A stretch of 64,000 nucleotides of DNA from Anisus vortex. Taxonomy: Eukaryota; Mollusca; Gastropoda; Planorbidae. Shown here piece after piece: positions 33,526 through 45,436 of this stretch. Within the stretch, counting starts at the first letter, position 1, and every line of letters begins with the position of its first letter. The notes below the pieces were generated by a model. The model was not told the DNA's origin. It did no database searches and saw nothing but the letters and a program-made list of their open reading frames with translations. The position numbers and the translations under genes were made by a program. The DNA lies in assembly GCA_949126835.1 (NCBI GenBank), contig OX421509.1:6374411-6438410 (forward strand), in the 5' to 3' direction.

Positions 33526-36390
33526 ATGTCGTACGGTACATTCATCACGATCAACACCATATACACGTTTTCACAATACAGGCCTCAAACTAAACTAAAA
33601 CTCTTACAACATACGCTAGATTCTACACGTTCTTTCTTTGACGTACTAATATTTCCGAAAATGTAATAAAATATTTTTTGTTTACTAAATAAGATATCAA
33701 ATTTTAAAGCAGTGATATACGGGACATACGGACGCTGTCACAAAGAAGTAAGCGCCACTATCTCAAAAAAGGCGATCTCGATGAATTTGTCACAAGCAGA
33801 GAAAGGGTCAGCCAAAAATCCATCTGGATAGAAATGTGTATTACAAAGAAGGTGATGGACAGTGGTCAGTCATGGGAGAGGATCGGGGGATGGAGAAACG
33901 TTAGCTGCTTCCCCTCACGCTGAAGACCTAGCCGGCTGTAAAAAGTGAGCTATGATGCCAGTATGGAAGAAAAAATATGCAATATTATGTGGACTGTTAA
34001 CAAGGTCGAGGTGTAGGTGGTAGCTCGACTCTAAATGCCCGGAAAATTTGATTATTTACATTTATAAATCCCTTACTCATACTGCACACTCGTGTATTTG
34101 ATGTTCTATTTCCATATCAGATGAAAGAAACCACGTCTCTTGGCAGTTTCTTACCTTTGTTGTTTTCAAAAAGAGTGCAAATCCAGGGCCAACACCGGGA
34201 AATTTAACTCTTTGATAAATACAAAGAATTGCCTATTTTTAACCCGATTACAATATATATTTTATATTACTTTTCTAAATTAATGTCTTAAGTAAAAAAG
34301 TTAATGTTGTTTCTTGTATATCTATAACTTTCTGTTGAGAGTAGTTTTACATTTATTATCTGTAGATTAGACAGGCCTGTTTTATTCACCCCTCCCCAGG
34401 GCAACGCTGGGGATATTTAGCAAGTAGTATATATAAAGTATACTGTGTGTGTTCGGGTTCTGATCCCCATTGGTTTATTTAAAGACACTTGACCTTATTG
34501 CCTCATTTTTTACATTTGACATCATGCGTTCTCCATGTGTCCTCCCTAGCTCAGTGGTTAGTGTATCCGACTGCCATGCATGCCACCTGGTTTCGATTCC
34601 CCACTAAGACATTTTGTTTCTTTTTCTACTTTAGAAAAAAATCTAATAATATAACTTTTTGTTTTAAGATTGTAAAGAATTTCAGGACTTAAAGCTATCC
34701 TAAAATGTTTTCAGTAAGTAAAATCTAATAATTATATTTTAGACGCATGCGGGAGAGACGGGTGTTCGACTCTCAGCTTTTTGTTAATAAAAAGAAATGT
34801 CCTTTTTAAACCCAATTACAATATGTATTTTCTATTCATTTCCTAAATGTTTTCAGTAATTAATAAATATATTTTTATACAATTATTATAGCTTTATGTT
34901 CATTGTATTTTATTTAATTTGTTATCTGTATAGACCTTTGACTTATGTACTTTTTTTCTCCGGGAAACGCCGGGGAATTTAGCTCGCTTGTAAGCTTAAT
35001 AGTAGAATATAATAATACAAAACTAAGAAAGATAACTTGGGAAGTCATAAACAAAGATACCCTTTATTTGAATTATCTTTTCTTAGTCTTATATTTGTTC
35101 ATTTTTCTTGTCATTTTTAAATGATAATTAAAAAATATTTTTTAAAAAAATCGGTATGTGTGTCGACTCGTTAGCCAAGAAAGCTGTAGAATATAATATT
35201 TGAAGATAAAATGTTACAATAAAATTTGTTATAAATAATTATTATACCTGATGAATTAAATTATGTTGTGTCATTGTGCAAATTAAATATTGTAAGTAAA
35301 GACATTTTTGTTATTTATTCATTGAACGCAACAAGTTAGAGAATGAATGAACTTTGTTGATGATTTTTCCAATATGGCAAACAGTATTTATTAAGTTATT
35401 ATTAAATACACATTTGGTAGATACAAATGCCTCAACGGGCCAGATGATAGGGACCGCGGGCCGTAGTTTGGAAACCCCTGATATACATAAAAGAAAACGT
35501 GTCAACTTATTGAATCGAATGAAACATTTTGTAAGCAATGCAGAAAGGTCAGCATTAGAAATAGCTAAAAGGTACAAAAGATTAGAAACCGACTATCCAA
35601 ACATAAAGATCACCGAGGGACATCTGAACAACATCTAAAAATAAATTAAGAACTTTATTCACAATCTCAGAGGAATTAGAACACACACACACAAAATTAC
35701 CGCACCGAAAACAGAGCATCAATTTCAAGCCGTACACACATTAACCCCATTGAGGAAGACTATGGGTAAAACATTCATAAAAATGTACAGTGAAATGAAC
35801 AAACCCAACAAACAAGACAACATTAAATTCCTACCTCCGTAAAGAACAATGCACTATATTCCAGACATTGAAGTTAGCAACTCACCTCACACCTTAAGAG
35901 AATAAGCACAACACGCCAACCTACACAGTTTTCCCGACCTGCATGAAACAGTATTTGTATACACTGAGCCAGGGGTCAATAAACTTTTAGCCAAGGGTCG
36001 GCAACCTTTTCAGAACATAATGTCAAAGTATACTTTCTAATCACGCAACATGCCAACTGCCTGAAAATCAATCTAATCTACTCTACCATAGTATTTGGTG
36101 TTTTATAAGACAATTTGTTTATTATGTCGTGTGGCATGACAAAAGCGCTTTACACAGAAACCTAGCATAATTTAACACCAAACTTTTAGATATTATGATA
36201 ATAAAAAATACTAGATCTATTATGGACTTCAAGAACAGGGTACCAGCAAATCAGATTCACGGATAGGCCTAACCAGGATTTTGTAAAGAATCCGTTTCCC
36301 AGTTCTGATAACGCCCCATATACCTCCGGTTTCGGTCTACGTTTTTTAACAATATTTATTTCACCAAAAATATGAAAAAAAAGTTATGTT
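33526..36390. other. Intergenic stretch with element termini
   Basis: No confident gene. 34545-34610 contains tRNA-like boxes (AGCTCAGTGGTTAG and GGTTTCGATTCC). 35452-35481 (GGGCCGTAGTTTGGAAACCCCTG) and 35992-36012 (GGGTCGGCAACCTTTTC) look like ends of small hAT-type elements. The sequence between, 35480-35640, has a 40-60 codon coding-like run (SNAERSALEIAKRYKRLE) that could not be identified and may be a transposon remnant. Confidence 0.45.
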
Positions 36391-36398
36391 TTAAGGGG

Positions 36399-36705
36399 TC
36401 AACTGGGACTTGAACTATGCGACCAGTTGCCTCCCCTTCTCACAGTGGTGACCGCTTGGTCACAGAGTAGCCCGGGACGAGATCTTACTAACAGGTTTTT
36501 GGGTATACGGACACACCGGCACGTTCTTTGGTAAGGGCTTTGGCTTTTGGTGAGAGGGTCCCGTCGGACCAAATTGAGCCATGTGGCCGGTGAAGCAGCG
36601 TTCACTAGTTTATGTGGCCACGGCATATTAGGGGATTGTGTGGCCAGCACTATGCACAGCCGCCTTTACTTTACCCCTACTAAGGTCAGGCACCCATCAG
36701 AGCTG
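36399..36705 (-). mobile_element. SINE copies, minus strand
   Basis: 36555-36705 matches the SINE body (GTGTGGCCAGC, GCACAGCCGCCTTTACTTTA, CATCAGAGCTG) with its 3' end at GGTCCCGTCGGACCAA. 36399-36480 reads on the minus strand as a tRNA-like head (CAAGCGGTCACC and AGTTCAAGTCCC) and probably belongs to a second SINE. Confidence 0.7.
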
Positions 36706-38850
36706 ATGAGAGAGTTGGTAATGTATTAGTTTCTTTGGAATGTGATGTCGGGGCTGAAGCTGTAAAGTGATATATTATTATCTTGATTTAACTTGTTTTT
36801 TCCAAAACGTCATATGTGTTGAGTCTTTAAAGACCTGAAATTGATAGCTAGAAGAACTAAACATTGAATGAATTTCAGGTAGATATTTGAGATATAAACT
36901 ATCTGCAACAAGTTTACGTGCTTCACACTTTAACGTATAGGTGAACCTTATAATTAGATTCAATCTATAAACTAAAACAGGTTAAATTTAATTGGCTTTA
37001 AAAATTATATTGCTATATTTTTTTTTGTCTATGGCACAATGAAAATTCGTCCCGAAGAATTGAAGAAAACTGTTTTAAAGCATTTTATGAAAAAATAAAT
37101 TACGAGTTTGTGATTACCAACTTTTGGGGGCATTTATTTGCAAATTAAAATGCTATTACCTAACTTCATCTTATATGTTTAAATAATCATCAATTTATTT
37201 TTAAATTCAATTGTAAGATTAAATTATGGTTATTGCTTTATACATGATGAAATAACTGTGTTGTATATTTAACATACATATTTCTCGATTGTGAATTATC
37301 AGTCTAATCGAAGACTATAATAAGATGGAACTCTTGCTCTTTTTATAGAGCTTAATGGTTTGCGCATGCGCGACCTCCGATTTGCATTCACGTCTTCCTG
37401 TGTAAATAAAAAGAAAATAGTGCACACTGTGTCACAAGGTACTGTATATATTAATAACGTTACACGTTGGAAGGAAATCTAGTAATGTGTATTAGAAACT
37501 ATAATGCCTGTGGTAGGAATTGTGCAATTCTTGAATTTTCAGCATGTTATACCCGACAAAGAGGCTTGCATTATTTACTTATTCACACCGGAAGACTTGA
37601 ATGCAAATGTATTTACCGGAATTATTACTGACTATAATATACATGGACCGCTTGTTTTAGTATTTCTGTTATATGATGACTCGAAACACTGATTTTCTGA
37701 ATTCCCGATTCTAAATAAAGTTAATGCTATAAAGTAGTTTCTATACTAGTTCCGTTTTATTTAATCGCTATGATTTTCTGAAGTAAAATTAAAATCGAAA
37801 GTTGTATACAGCGGAAACATTTATAGATCAGTGTTGTATGCGCACGGAAAAAAAACATAAGCTTTAAAAATAGAACAAGAGGTCCATCTTATTATAGTCA
37901 ATAATAATAGCAATAATAGTAGAACAAGTATTCATTTAAATTTGAAAAAATGCGATTTAATAAAATGGAACTTGTATCGCAACTACTTTATTTAGAATCG
38001 GGCATTACAAAACAAGAAGATAGCAGAAAAAACTAAAGCAAGCGGTCCATGAATATTATAGTCTATGGTTATATGTTTAAAGCTTATATAAGTAGCTTAT
38101 ATTTAGTATGTACTAGGATATTGATAATTCATTTAGAGTTATTTATAAGACTAAAAAATAGGTCTTTATAATGAATAATAATAAGTATGAACCTATTAAA
38201 TCCTTTTATTTTTAAAGTGGTACATTTTAAATGACCGAAAAGTGGGGTCCTTTCAAGAAAGAAAATGGAGACGATTCAAGACAAAATACTAGAGGAAGTT
38301 GAATAACAGTGATGCGCAAAAAAAATACGATCTTGCTTAGAGGTAGTGACTGCGCGGATGTGCCGAGTACTGTCTCATTTATAATACTCCTATATAGGCA
38401 TACTTCTGAAATATGGTCTTTCTTACCTAAATGTGTCTCAAGGGGTACCTTCACGTTAAGTATATATTCCATGGTTTTGGTCTCCCTGATTCAACATATT
38501 AATTTCGGTGCGACCGAATGCCAAGCGAAATAGCTGGAATTATGACAAGAGACTGGGACCTTCTTCAAAGCAAAGGAAAGACATGTCTCGTTTCACTAAA
38601 CAAGTTATACCCTCTATTGAGCAGTTGCCTTTTTCTAACATACAAGCTCTGTCTCTCAAAGCTCTCTCTGTGTTTGATCCAGAGGCTGCTAATCTCTCTG
38701 ATCGTACCACTGACAGAGTGGTGAGAACTACATTACATAGACTGGCTGGCTAATTATGTTGGACTCTTAACACATAATTACAAATGTCCTTAAACTGACG
38801 ATTCTGTTGTCTTAAAACCAAAATGGCAACATAACCTACAGATACGAATT
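36706..38850. other. Gene-free stretch
   Basis: Short ATG frames at 37504-37692 and 38508-38753 have no recognisable domain and no splice or promoter context that supports them. A GC-richer patch with TGCGCATGCGCGACC lies near 37362. Confidence 0.4.
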
Positions 38851-39074
38851 AATAATTGACAAGTCTTAATGAGATGTGACCTTTTCAAATGGAAGAGATC
38901 ATGAACTTCCGGTTACATTTTCCGCCATTTTCTTAAAAAAGATGATACTGGGAGTCATTTCTGTGCCATTAGGTACTTTTTTAAATAGTGAAAAATGATA
39001 GCGAAATTGATAGAGACTGGATAGTTTACTCAGTGCCGTTACCACTGCATTTGAGAGGTATTCTATAGGATAGC

Positions 39075-39512
39075 TTGCCTCTCAAGAAAAAGGCAGATTT
39101 TTGGGAGGGTAGAGGGCAGATCTTTATGCAATCGCTTATGATCCACTCACGCGATCGCATCGAAATCACAATGGACCGTATGACCCTATGGATGGGAGTG
39201 GCACCTCTTCCACATATGTCTTCGTATCTTGCGGATGTACGAATGCGCTTGACAGATTCCGCAGTCGGAAACACAGTAGCTGCGTTGAGAAGTTTGCTAC
39301 CGACCTCGAAACTGTACACCCCCATCACGCTTGTATTAAGGCATTTACTGATGGCAGTGCCAGGAGGGATGTTGAGAAGCGTGCTGTGTTTTGCTGTATC
39401 CAAGGGTGGGTACCCTAAAAGAATAGTTGTCCGAGCCTTGTGGTGCAATCTGCAGCTACGAGAGATGAAAGCCACCAGACATACCATTAAGGTGATCAAT
39501 AAAGGTTTGTAG
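39075..39512 (+). pseudogene. Possible LINE RNase H-domain remnant
   Basis: In one plus-strand frame HACIKAFTDGSARRDVEKRA looks like the first catalytic strand of a LINE or retroelement RNase H. ALWCNLQLREMKATRHTIKVI in the neighbouring frame fits the following helix with its catalytic Glu. A frameshift near 39410 separates them. Upstream, KADFWEGRGQIFMQS could be part of the same polyprotein. The call rests on short motifs only. Confidence 0.4.
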
Positions 39513-39893
39513 ATGGTTTGGAAGTGATAGGCAATATAGCTGTCGCCAATGTTACACTTTCAATACAACAGGACGTTGAGCCTCAGGACCTGGTCTGAGC
39601 GATTATCTCCTAAGCTATCGGCTATTTCAGATTTGATCTCTAGGGACGAAGTAAAGTTCACCCTCCAGTGAATACCAGGATCTTAAAGTCTGGTTTACTC
39701 ACCTGTCAAGAAGTTGTAGAATTAATATATATGTAATGTAGAAGGTGTGCATGAGTTTTTATATAAGGGATAAACAATATATAAGGTGTGCATCATATTG
39801 AATATGCATTAGTGCACTATAGTATGAAATTGTAGAGCGTATGTAAAGTCGAAATAGCAACGCAGAAACGAAGAGAGACTTCAGTTGACAATT

Positions 39894-40474
39894 GACAAGT
39901 CTTAATGATGCGTGAACTTTTGAACCCGAATGTTCGTGAACTTCCTGTTCTATTTTTAAACTAATAAACAAAAAAACGCATGCTTTTGCTGGTGTTTGAC
40001 AATTAATTTCAACCTCGACGGCCAGTTCTAGTCTTTTTAGAATTATACAAAGGATACAATATTAGTTATGAGGAATCCGTTTTTAACATCAAAAGTGAAC
40101 AGGCGATAATTAATACTCAAGTGTTAGTCGCGTGAGATTAAATGTTTATTTGTTTACAAAATAAATGAGTCAAGAGTTGCGTTTTCTTGGTTATTGAAAA
40201 ACAAAATGCGTAAATTCATAAAAACGAATAAGAAAAATTGAGTTAAGCAATAAGTTTGATATTTTAAAAAGGTGATTATTCCCTTCTGACTTTCACAATA
40301 AATTGTTTTGCTTTGTAAACATCTATTGGAAATTAAATACATTTTAATCCCCAACAAATTTGAGTACAGCCAGTAAAGTAGCACAAAGACATTGTTTCGA
40401 AGAAATGGATCGAATAAGAACGGAAATGTTTTTGCATGTGACCTTTTATGCATGCATACACGTTAAGACTTGTC
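39894..40474. mobile_element. Inverted-terminus element, copy 1
   Basis: Starts GACAAGTCTTAA and ends TTAAGACTTGTC, a 12-bp perfect inverted repeat. 581 bp, non-coding. It is followed after 4 bp (CATT) by a closely related second copy. A truncated relative begins at 38858. Confidence 0.8.
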
Positions 40475-40478
40475 CATT

Positions 40479-41069
40479 GACAAGTCTTAATTAGGCGTGT
40501 TCTTTTGAACTGTGTGATCGTAAACTTCCGGTTCTATTTTTAAATGTTTAATTATTTTAGGCATTTCCGTAAACAAAAAAGCACGCTTTTGCTGGTTATT
40601 GACAGTTGATTTCAACCTCGACGGCTAGTTCTAGTCTTTTAGAAATATACAAAGGATACAATATTTGTTATGAGGAATCCGTTTTTAACATCAAAAGTGA
40701 GTAGGCGATAATTAATACTCAAGTGTTAGTCGCATGTAGCTTGTTTATAAAATAAATTAGTCAAGAGTTGCGTTTTCTTGGTTATTAAAAAACAAAATTC
40801 GTAGATTCATAAAAACGAATAACAAAAATTATTTTGCATTAAGCAATAAGTTTGATATTATAAAACGGTGATTATTTCCTTCTGACTTTCACAATGCATT
40901 GTTTTCTTTTGTAAACATGTTTTGGAAATGAAAGAAATTTTAATCCCCAACAAATGTTCGTACAACCAGTAACCCAGCACACAGTCATGTTTCGAATAAA
41001 TTGATCGAATTCAACCGGACATGTTTTTTCTTGTGAACTTTTATGCATGCATACACGTTAAGACTTGTC
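40479..41069. mobile_element. Inverted-terminus element, copy 2
   Basis: Same termini as copy 1 and matched along its length (AACCTCGACGG, TTCTAGTCTTTT, ATGAGGAATCCGTTTTTAAC). 591 bp. Lengths and indels differ slightly between the two, so the pair is not a recent tandem duplication. Confidence 0.8.
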
Positions 41070-42650
41070 AGTCGGACTGCACACTGAAAAGTCGTGAGAT
41101 GAGTCCAAAATATTGGAGTTGTACTTGACTACAAACAACTCAAGACGTGGCCAGAGTATATGTGAATGACAGTGTTGTACATGATTAGACCATGCATTAA
41201 ACATTTTATTGAAGAGGAGCCTCTGTTGTATTACAAGTTATATGTGATAGAGTGTTCGTCATGTGACATCACCGAAAAGCAATAATATGACTAAAACTCG
41301 CTAGCTTTCTGCATAAAGTTCGCAACTAATGATACCGACAGAATTGAAAAGAAAGAAGAAAAAAAAAGAGAAATAACAGTTTTATTTTACCAAATGCGTT
41401 TGCTAAGGAGCTTAGAGATTAATTGTTTACTCCAATTATGCATTCTCTACATACTTCTAGTACGCATTTTTTGTTACCTTTCTGACTTCTACGGAAAAAT
41501 CCATTGCTAACATTTTCAGCACCAAAACCTGTATATGGAACGCAGAGGTACAACCACTGATCTCGAAAAAGAATGGATTAGGCTCGGAAGTAACATTCTT
41601 GAGGAAATTTCCGTCATTTTGTTTCTATTGTCACTGATCAATATAATATATATAATTACCATGAGTTTGTTTATTTATTTAAATGTTTGTTTCCGTTCTA
41701 TATTCTCCTAAGCCGTTTGACTAATCGGGTTAAAGTTAAATGTATAAATTGGAAACGTCCTCCAAAATAGAGTTTTATTTTTTTTAACAATACTGCTTAA
41801 TTCGTTAATTTTTTAAAAAAAATAAACTTAGACTTAATACTAATCACCGTATGTTAAGGTTATACAATGGGCGCAGTTTCCAAATGATGTCCCTTTGAAA
41901 TGCTTTAAAATTTAGTGTGTGTTCGGGACCGGGTTTTTCCGTACTGCGAAATTTTGCTGTCTACTTTTTTTATTATTAATTTTTTTTATTGTTTTGTATT
42001 TGTTTTCTTTTGATCGTATTATTGTTAGTTTTATAAGATTATTAATATGAAGTCAGAAGCTTGACAGCAACAATCCATTTGCATACTGTAATAGCAGCAA
42101 CATATATTTTGTTCCGATCTATATATAGATCAGTGGCACAGTAAGTTTTAGACACAATTTTGTTTATATCGGTAAGTGCAGTGGACATTTTTAGTTTTTC
42201 CTTTCTTATATAGATCAGTGCTTTTCTTCACTTTCCTCAAACCAATTTATTAAGAAGGCGCAATCCATTTTTTTTTATAGATCAGTGGGTACAACACTTG
42301 TTTTGCGAGTTAGGGAGTGGGATATTAGTTTGAATAGTAGATGAAATGATACATCTGTTCACAATATTACTATATAAAACGTATGGTATCCTGACTAGGC
42401 TAAATTTTATATGTACAAACCACAACACAAGAGAACAAAAACAAGTAAATCATTTTGTGAGAGCATGGTGTTAACCCTTCCCATACCGACCTACTTCTAT
42501 CTATGCTGCCTTCAGTTCCGCTATATACGCGCCCGGGACTGTAAGGGTTAATAAACAAAAACCGAATACACATTTTTTCTAAATTAGAATACCAAAAAAC
42601 AAATATAAAAGTGAATCAATTACTTTAGTTGGGGGTTAGAGTGTTGGGGA
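41070..42650. other. Non-coding stretch with a dispersed CACTGATCTATA repeat
   Basis: No gene. 41559-41650 and the inverted piece at 42250-42292 carry the dispersed motif CCACTGATCTATAAAAAGAA (variant spellings) with AATGGATTAGGC. The remainder is AT-rich. Confidence 0.55.
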
Positions 42651-42654
42651 GAAA

Positions 42655-42930
42655 GCATGGTGGCCGTGCGGCAGCGCCTTCGGATGGCGTACCGAAGGCC
42701 CTTGGTTCAAATCATGGTACAGGCTAGGATTTTTAGACAGGGCTGGAGGGTGTTCCTGAGTCTATCCAGCTCTGAGAGGTACCTGAACTTAGATGGAGTA
42801 CAGTAAAGGCAGCTGTGCATATTGCTGGCAACACAATAACCTTGTTTAGTATGCCCTGGCCACAAAAACCGATGAACGCTGCTTCACCTGATCATATTGG
42901 TCCGACGGGATACTTAACTTTACAAAAAAA
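42655..42930 (+). mobile_element. tRNA-derived SINE, nearly complete
   Basis: The head has an A-box-like TGGCCGTGCGGCAGCG and a B-box-like GGTTCAAATC. The body has AGGATTTTTAGACAGG, GTCTATCCAGCTCTGAGAGG, GTAAAGGCAGCTGTGCAT and GAACGCTGCTTCACC, ending near GGTCCGACGGGATAC. It is the best copy of the family in the window and sits just upstream of the LTR element. Confidence 0.85.
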
Positions 42931-43009
42931 CTACTTCAGTTGTTGAATCCGTTGAAGAGATTACTCTTTTTTAGACTGTTCACATAATATAACTGGTTGT
43001 GAAAAAAAA

Positions 43010-43069
43010 AAAGAAAAATTCAATGCTGTCTTTTACTTAACGAATGGCTAGAGATGCAGTATTGCACAC
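43010..43069 (+). pseudogene. LINE 3' fragment, upstream piece split by the LTR element
   Basis: Joined to 51181-51405 (omitting the 8.1-kb element and one CACAC copy) this sequence reads on in a single frame into LLRIPSVAGHKKTFFGVRSF. It is therefore the left half of the disrupted target. Confidence 0.6.
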
Positions 43070-43603
43070 TGCTGGTATGCACTAACATGGTCAAAGGGAA
43101 ATGACTCAGGAAAGTCAATTGTATAGTACAAGAGTTGTGGGGACTGGGAAGATTGTGAATATCACAATCTAGTTGGTTCTACTGCGTCTTAGCTTTTTGA
43201 AGCATGCTTTGCATGTTTTACATGTCTCAGTCTGATCACGGGGTTTAATATGTCTCAGTCTGATCACGGGGGGTAAAGGACCGGAGAATAGGCAGTCGAC
43301 TCAAATATCTAGAAGCGTATGGACGCATACGCTAGACTCGGAATTATATCACATTTTATCAGAATACTATTTCATTTCTTGGACTTATATTATATTATAT
43401 GATTGTTGGATGTACTGTGAATAATGTATTGTGAGTATTAATAAATAGATATATATTGCTGCAAAGATTTGAATTATCAAGTGTGTTAAACGTACTGTGA
43501 AAATAATATTAAAGAAACATTTAACTCAACTCAAGCAACTCAATCAACTCATGATTCTATTAGCCTACGAAGAACAATAATAATTAAAATAGAATCAATA
43601 ACA
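43070..43603 (+). repeat. 5' LTR
   Basis: TGCTGG...ATAACA, 534 bp. It differs from the 3' LTR at base 5 (G versus A) and at two close bases in GGGGTTTAATATG versus GGGGTTTTACATG. It contains a short internal duplication (ATGTCTCAGTCTGATCACGG twice) and AATAAATAG. Confidence 0.97.
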
Positions 43604-43604
43604 G

Positions 43605-43622
43605 TGGTGGCAGCGGTAAACG
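43605..43622 (+). promoter_or_regulatory. Primer-binding site
   Basis: TGGTGGCAGCGG begins one base after the 5' LTR, as expected for annealing to a tRNA 3' CCA end. The priming tRNA was not identified; GGCAGCGG-like units recur just downstream. Confidence 0.75.
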
Positions 43623-44252
43623 GTAACGGTAAACGGCAGCGGTGAACGGCAGCGGTGTACGGCAACTACTAAACTACAACATAATGAAATGCTTCCACAA
43701 AACCAAATCCTAGAAGGTAAAGTCTGATTTTCAAATTGTCAACTCTCTCATGCAAACTATTCAGCAAACTATTCAACCAGTCAACCTGGTCATAAAATCG
43801 TTAGAGAGAACGCTAAAACATCTCTCAGAAAATATATGATTTGCTGGTGGATGGCAGAATTTAATGGACGATTTCTAAAGATATTAATCAAGATTTAATC
43901 AACACGGTATGAAGCCATATTCAGGGTAACAGGAAACAGAGACACTGCAGCAAGACTTGTAAAAGTCAGTAGATACATAGGCGGCACAACAGGCAACAAA
44001 AAGGTGGGTGCACGTGGCGCTCTACATCTCAACCCACATTACATTTTTCAAAGGTGCCGACGCTGGAATTAATAATTTTTTTTCAAGATTATATTTGGAT
44101 TACGTGGAACGTCGAGAGCTGTCGTATGAATTTCTTTGTGATCAATCGTTGATCATGAAAAATTGAATAATCACGCATGAAACATTTTTAAACAAAACAG
44201 CTTCTGAATCTAGACTCTGTAATATTTTACAATACGCTATGAAGTGAAGCAA

Positions 44253-44303
44253 TGACGTCACACAAGATGGCGGACACTAGATAAACAAGATGGCGGACAC
44301 TAG
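44253..44303 (+). promoter_or_regulatory. CRE-like site and two YY1-like sites in the leader
   Basis: A consensus cAMP-response element TGACGTCA (44253-44260) is followed by two direct copies of ACAAGATGGCGGACACTAG. Their cores AAGATGGCGG are at 44264-44273 and 44287-44296, 23 bp apart, and resemble YY1 sites. They may form an internal promoter or enhancer in the unusually long leader; this is inference. Confidence 0.5.
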
Positions 44304-45436
44304 TTCAACTAGAGGTCAACACGTGTGTGTGTGAGATCCGAAGGTAACAAGGCAATCATCAACGCATAGTATTCACTTAGTCATACTTTGTGGAATACCA
44401 AGACCTTATTGAAGACAGATTGTACTCTAACGTACATCAATTCAAGAGATTCGTTTACATTATGCGAATTATAGCTATCTCGCTATACAGTAAAGTTAAT
44501 TTGAATTAATGTGATGGAGATTGTGTTAATTAATTTAAATCATTCGTAACTGGATTAACGTCATGAAGTATGTGTTAGTTAAAATTTAAGCTACTATTAG
44601 ACCATTCACTTGGATCAAATGGATTAACTTCATCGTCAAGAAGATTCATTGTGTTACTTAAATACTATTTAAGTTTGATATAATTAACATTTATTTTAAT
44701 ATTATACATGTTAAATGATTCTTTGATAGGGTAATTTCTGTTAGCTGTATTGACTTGTTTGTTTTTGTTCAAATATTGAAGTAAAATTATTGTCTTTGTC
44801 AATGTTGATAAATATTGTGATTCTAGTGTGAACATTTCCTCTATTACTGTTGTCCATGCAGCATTTGTGTCCTTAATTAAGATTGTGTTGTGTTTCATTT
44901 ATTTTAGTTATACATAATTGTTGTGTTGTGTTTCATTTATTTTAGTTATACATAATTGTTGTTTTGTTTTGTTTTTTAAATATAATTAATATTATTGGTT
45001 CAAGATAACCACTATTATTTCTGATAGATTCTTGATAGTAACAATAACTATCAATTGTTTATAAATATAATTTATGCAATGGTAAATATTTATGTACACA
45101 CTATAGAAAATAGTAAATAAGGAATTTTTTTTACAAATATAATAATTGACAATAGTCAACATATACATATAAGTAAATTGAAAAATAAGAAGAGAAAATA
45201 ATTTATCAATCAAAATATTATGCTTTGCATTGTTCCAATTCCAAAATGCTTTCAATTATAATAGCATAGTGAATAGAAATAATAGTATTACAAGTGTTTA
45301 GCTTCAACTTAATAATACATGGTCTACATAATAATTATAAGAATTACATTGTGAATGTACACTCTATAAATAATAATATATAATAGCATTGTCCTGTACA
45401 AAATAATAATTTATTGTTAATGATCAAGAATTAAAT

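Noticed and set aside
34545..34610. Candidate tRNA gene (A and B boxes present)
   Set aside because: The acceptor stem pairs poorly and the B box is interrupted. It is more likely a tRNA-derived SINE head.
37504..37692. A 62-codon frame downstream of a GC-richer patch
   Set aside because: Too short, with no recognisable motif or supporting signals.
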